Assembly (NCBI GenBank): GCA_035529435.1
Contig: DATKWS010000043.1
Location: forward strand, 1-5,119
From: DATKWS01 sp035529435
Lineage (GTDB): Bacteria; Krumholzibacteriota; Krumholzibacteriia; Krumholzibacteriales; Krumholzibacteriaceae
Direction of reading: 5' to 3'
Length of the DNA: 5,119 bases
Shown here: positions 4,063 through 5,119 of the stretch, in pieces
How positions within the stretch are numbered: position 1 is the stretch's first letter
How the letters are laid out: each line of letters opens with the position of its first letter
Translations under genes and position numbers: made by a program
Notes under the pieces: model-generated
Databases searched by the model: none
What the model was told of the DNA's origin: nothing
What the model saw: the letters and a program-made list of their open reading frames with translations, nothing else

Positions 4063-5119
4063 GCACAATGCCGCAGGATGAAAAGGTCAACAAGCGAATG
4101 GCGAACGTGGGGCACAAGGTCCTCGTGCTGTCCGGAAAGGGGGGAGTGGGAAAAAGCACCATCGCCGTGAATATCGCCGTTGCCCTCGCGGCCGCCGGTA
4201 AGAGGGTGGGCCTGCTCGATGTCGATTTTCACGGGCCGAGCGTGCCGAACCTGCTCGGCGTTGCGGGGATGCCGCTCCACGGCACCGAGGAGGTGGTTCA
4301 TCCCTTCGTGATCGGTGACAATCTGAAGATCATGTCGATCGGGTTCCTGCTGCGCAACAGCGATGACGCGGTCATCTGGCGCGGCCCGATGAAATCCAAC
4401 ATCATCAAACAGTTCCTCGGTGATGTCGAGTGGGGCGAGCTCGACTTTCTCGTCATCGATTCCCCGCCGGGGACGGGGGATGAACCGCTTTCGATCGCGC
4501 AGCTCATCACCGATGCGGACGGCGCCGTGATCGTCACGACACCCCAGAACCTGGCCCTGATTGATGTGCGCAAGTGTGTCACGTTCTGCAGACAGCTTTC
4601 GTTGCCGGTGCTCGGTGTCGTGGAAAATATGAGCGGATTCATCTGCCCCAAGTGCGGCGAGCGGACCGATATTTTCAAGGCGGGCGGCGGCGAGGAGATG
4701 GCGCGTGATATGGGAGTGCCGTTCCTCGGGCGCGTTCCGGTCGATCCGGAGATCGTCTCGGCGAGCGATGAGGGGAGGCCGTACGTGTTGAATTTCCCGC
4801 ATACCGAGGCGGGCAGGATATTCGCCGCGATCGCCGCGCCGATACTCGCGCTCGATACGGCGGCGCGGAAGGCGGCGGATGAGGCGGCGTGCGCGGCGGA
4901 TGAGGCGCCGCGGAAACAGCAATCGAAGAAGGATGGAGAATCAAAAACGGAGGAAGGTTCCACGATGAAGATCGCAATACCTGTGGCCGAAGGCACGCTC
5001 AGTATGCATTTCGGCCATGCCGCCGAGTTCGCCCTGATCGAGGTCGATCGGGAGAAGAAGGAGATCCTGGGCAGCGAGATCCTCGCCGCGCCGCCCCACG
5101 AACCGGGGCTGCTTCCCGC
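4059..5119 (+). CDS. mrp: MrpORP: Mrp/NBP35-family Fe-S carrier ATPase fused to an ORP-like domain (partial, 3' end missing)
   Basis: The frame stays open from ATG 4059 to the window end, 353 codons. Residues ~18-265 are a Mrp/ApbC/Nbp35-type ATPase: G-K-G-G-V-G-K-S-T (26-34), D-V-D-F-H-G-P-S-V-P (54-63), W-R-G-P-M (107-111), D-S-P-P-G-T-G-D-E (134-142), T-P-Q-N-L-A (161-166), E-N-M-S-G-F (189-194) and the cluster-bridging C196-P-K-C199. These proteins bind and transfer [4Fe-4S] clusters. A charged Ala/Lys/Glu linker (266-302) leads to a second domain from Met303, M-K-I-A-I-P-V-A-E-G ... M-H-F-G-H-A-A-E-F-A, an ORP/NifX fold truncated by the window edge. The same fusion (MrpORP) is known from Desulfovibrio and was studied as an Fe-S carrier. 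AGGAGG (4049-4054) precedes the start, which overlaps the previous stop. Free Mrp usually ends near the linker, so the fusion is the notable point. The expected PPHEPG.LP motif is present at the edge. Confidence 0.93.
   Translation, partial: MSTMPQDEKVNKRMANVGHKVLVLSGKGGVGKSTIAVNIAVALAAAGKRVGLLDVDFHGPSVPNLLGVAGMPLHGTEEVVHPFVIGDNLKIMSIGFLLRNSDDAVIWRGPMKSNIIKQFLGDVEWGELDFLVIDSPPGTGDEPLSIAQLITDADGAVIVTTPQNLALIDVRKCVTFCRQLSLPVLGVVENMSGFICPKCGERTDIFKAGGGEEMARDMGVPFLGRVPVDPEIVSASDEGRPYVLNFPHTEAGRIFAAIAAPILALDTAARKAADEAACAADEAPRKQQSKKDGESKTEEGSTMKIAIPVAEGTLSMHFGHAAEFALIEVDREKKEILGSEILAAPPHEPGLLP
4872..4907 (+). repeat. direct repeat in the Mrp-ORP linker
   Basis: GCGGCGGATGAGGCG occurs identically at 4872-4886 and 4893-4907, a 21-bp period giving a 7-residue repeat (A-A-D-E-A-A-C / A-A-D-E-A-P-R) in the interdomain linker. 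The heptad-sized period could extend a helix; slippage at this repeat would change linker length by seven residues without shifting the frame. Confidence 0.7.
4949..4967 (+). promoter_or_regulatory. possible internal ribosome site and start for the ORP domain
   Basis: GGAGGAAGG (4949-4957) stands 7 nt ahead of an in-frame ATG (4965-4967) that falls exactly on the first residue of the ORP-like domain (Met303 of the fusion). It could be a remnant of a once separate gene, or an active start yielding a free ORP domain beside the fusion. The linker codons alone (Lys/Glu/Gly-rich) could also produce a purine-rich stretch by chance. Confidence 0.4.

Noticed and set aside
3651..4922. 423-codon open frame on the minus strand
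   Set aside because: It is antisense to the second ATPase and MrpORP, is Arg/His-rich with no recognisable domain, and is a by-product of GC-rich codon use.

Overview
The window is a GC-rich, same-strand gene cluster from an anaerobic bacterium. It closely resembles the orange protein (ORP / MrpORP) cluster described in sulfate reducers such as Desulfovibrio. The species cannot be fixed from this sequence. Pointers to a strict anaerobe are a sigma-54 activator next to a sigma-54-type promoter, two ferredoxin-containing MinD-type ATPases, small NifX/ORP-fold proteins, two DUF5320-type glycine-rich proteins and an Mrp ATPase fused to an ORP-like domain. Good Shine-Dalgarno sequences precede most genes. 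I see no mobile element, CRISPR array, tRNA or rRNA.

Layout. Positions 1-147 hold the last 48 codons of a sigma-54-dependent activator, ending in a Fis-type helix-turn-helix. Positions 148-361 are an AT-rich control region in GC-rich surroundings. It carries two copies of a 16-bp dyad built on TTGCA-N4-TGCA(A), AT-rich IHF-like sequence, and a well-formed -24/-12 promoter at 319-334, just ahead of the first gene. Then follow: a NifX-fold protein with an Arg/Gly/His/Cys tail (362-814), an ORP/NifX-fold protein (786-1148), a DUF5320 protein with a C-terminal coiled coil (1205-1627), a 270-base intercistronic gap full of inverted repeats (1628-1897), a second DUF5320-like protein ending in a zinc ribbon (1898-2137), two paralogous MinD-type ATPases with inserted 2x[4Fe-4S] ferredoxin modules (2134-3021 and 3091-4062), and an Mrp-ORP fusion (4059 to beyond the window end).

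How the parts fit. The overlaps at 786-814, 2134-2137 and 4059-4062 and the common strand indicate one co-transcribed unit, apart from the structured gap, which could uncouple the two halves. Known family behaviour suggests a cytoplasmic complex in which deviant-Walker ATPases with Fe-S clusters and a Mrp-type Fe-S carrier handle a metal or Fe-S cluster for the small ORP/NifX-fold proteins. In Desulfovibrio vulgaris the equivalent genes are under sigma-54 and a dedicated activator and encode a physically interacting complex of unsettled function. The most valuable details here are the explicit activator-site/promoter architecture, the shared 23-residue N-terminal tag on two otherwise different proteins, the alternative RNA structures in the gap, and a possible internal translation start that would release the ORP domain from the Mrp fusion.
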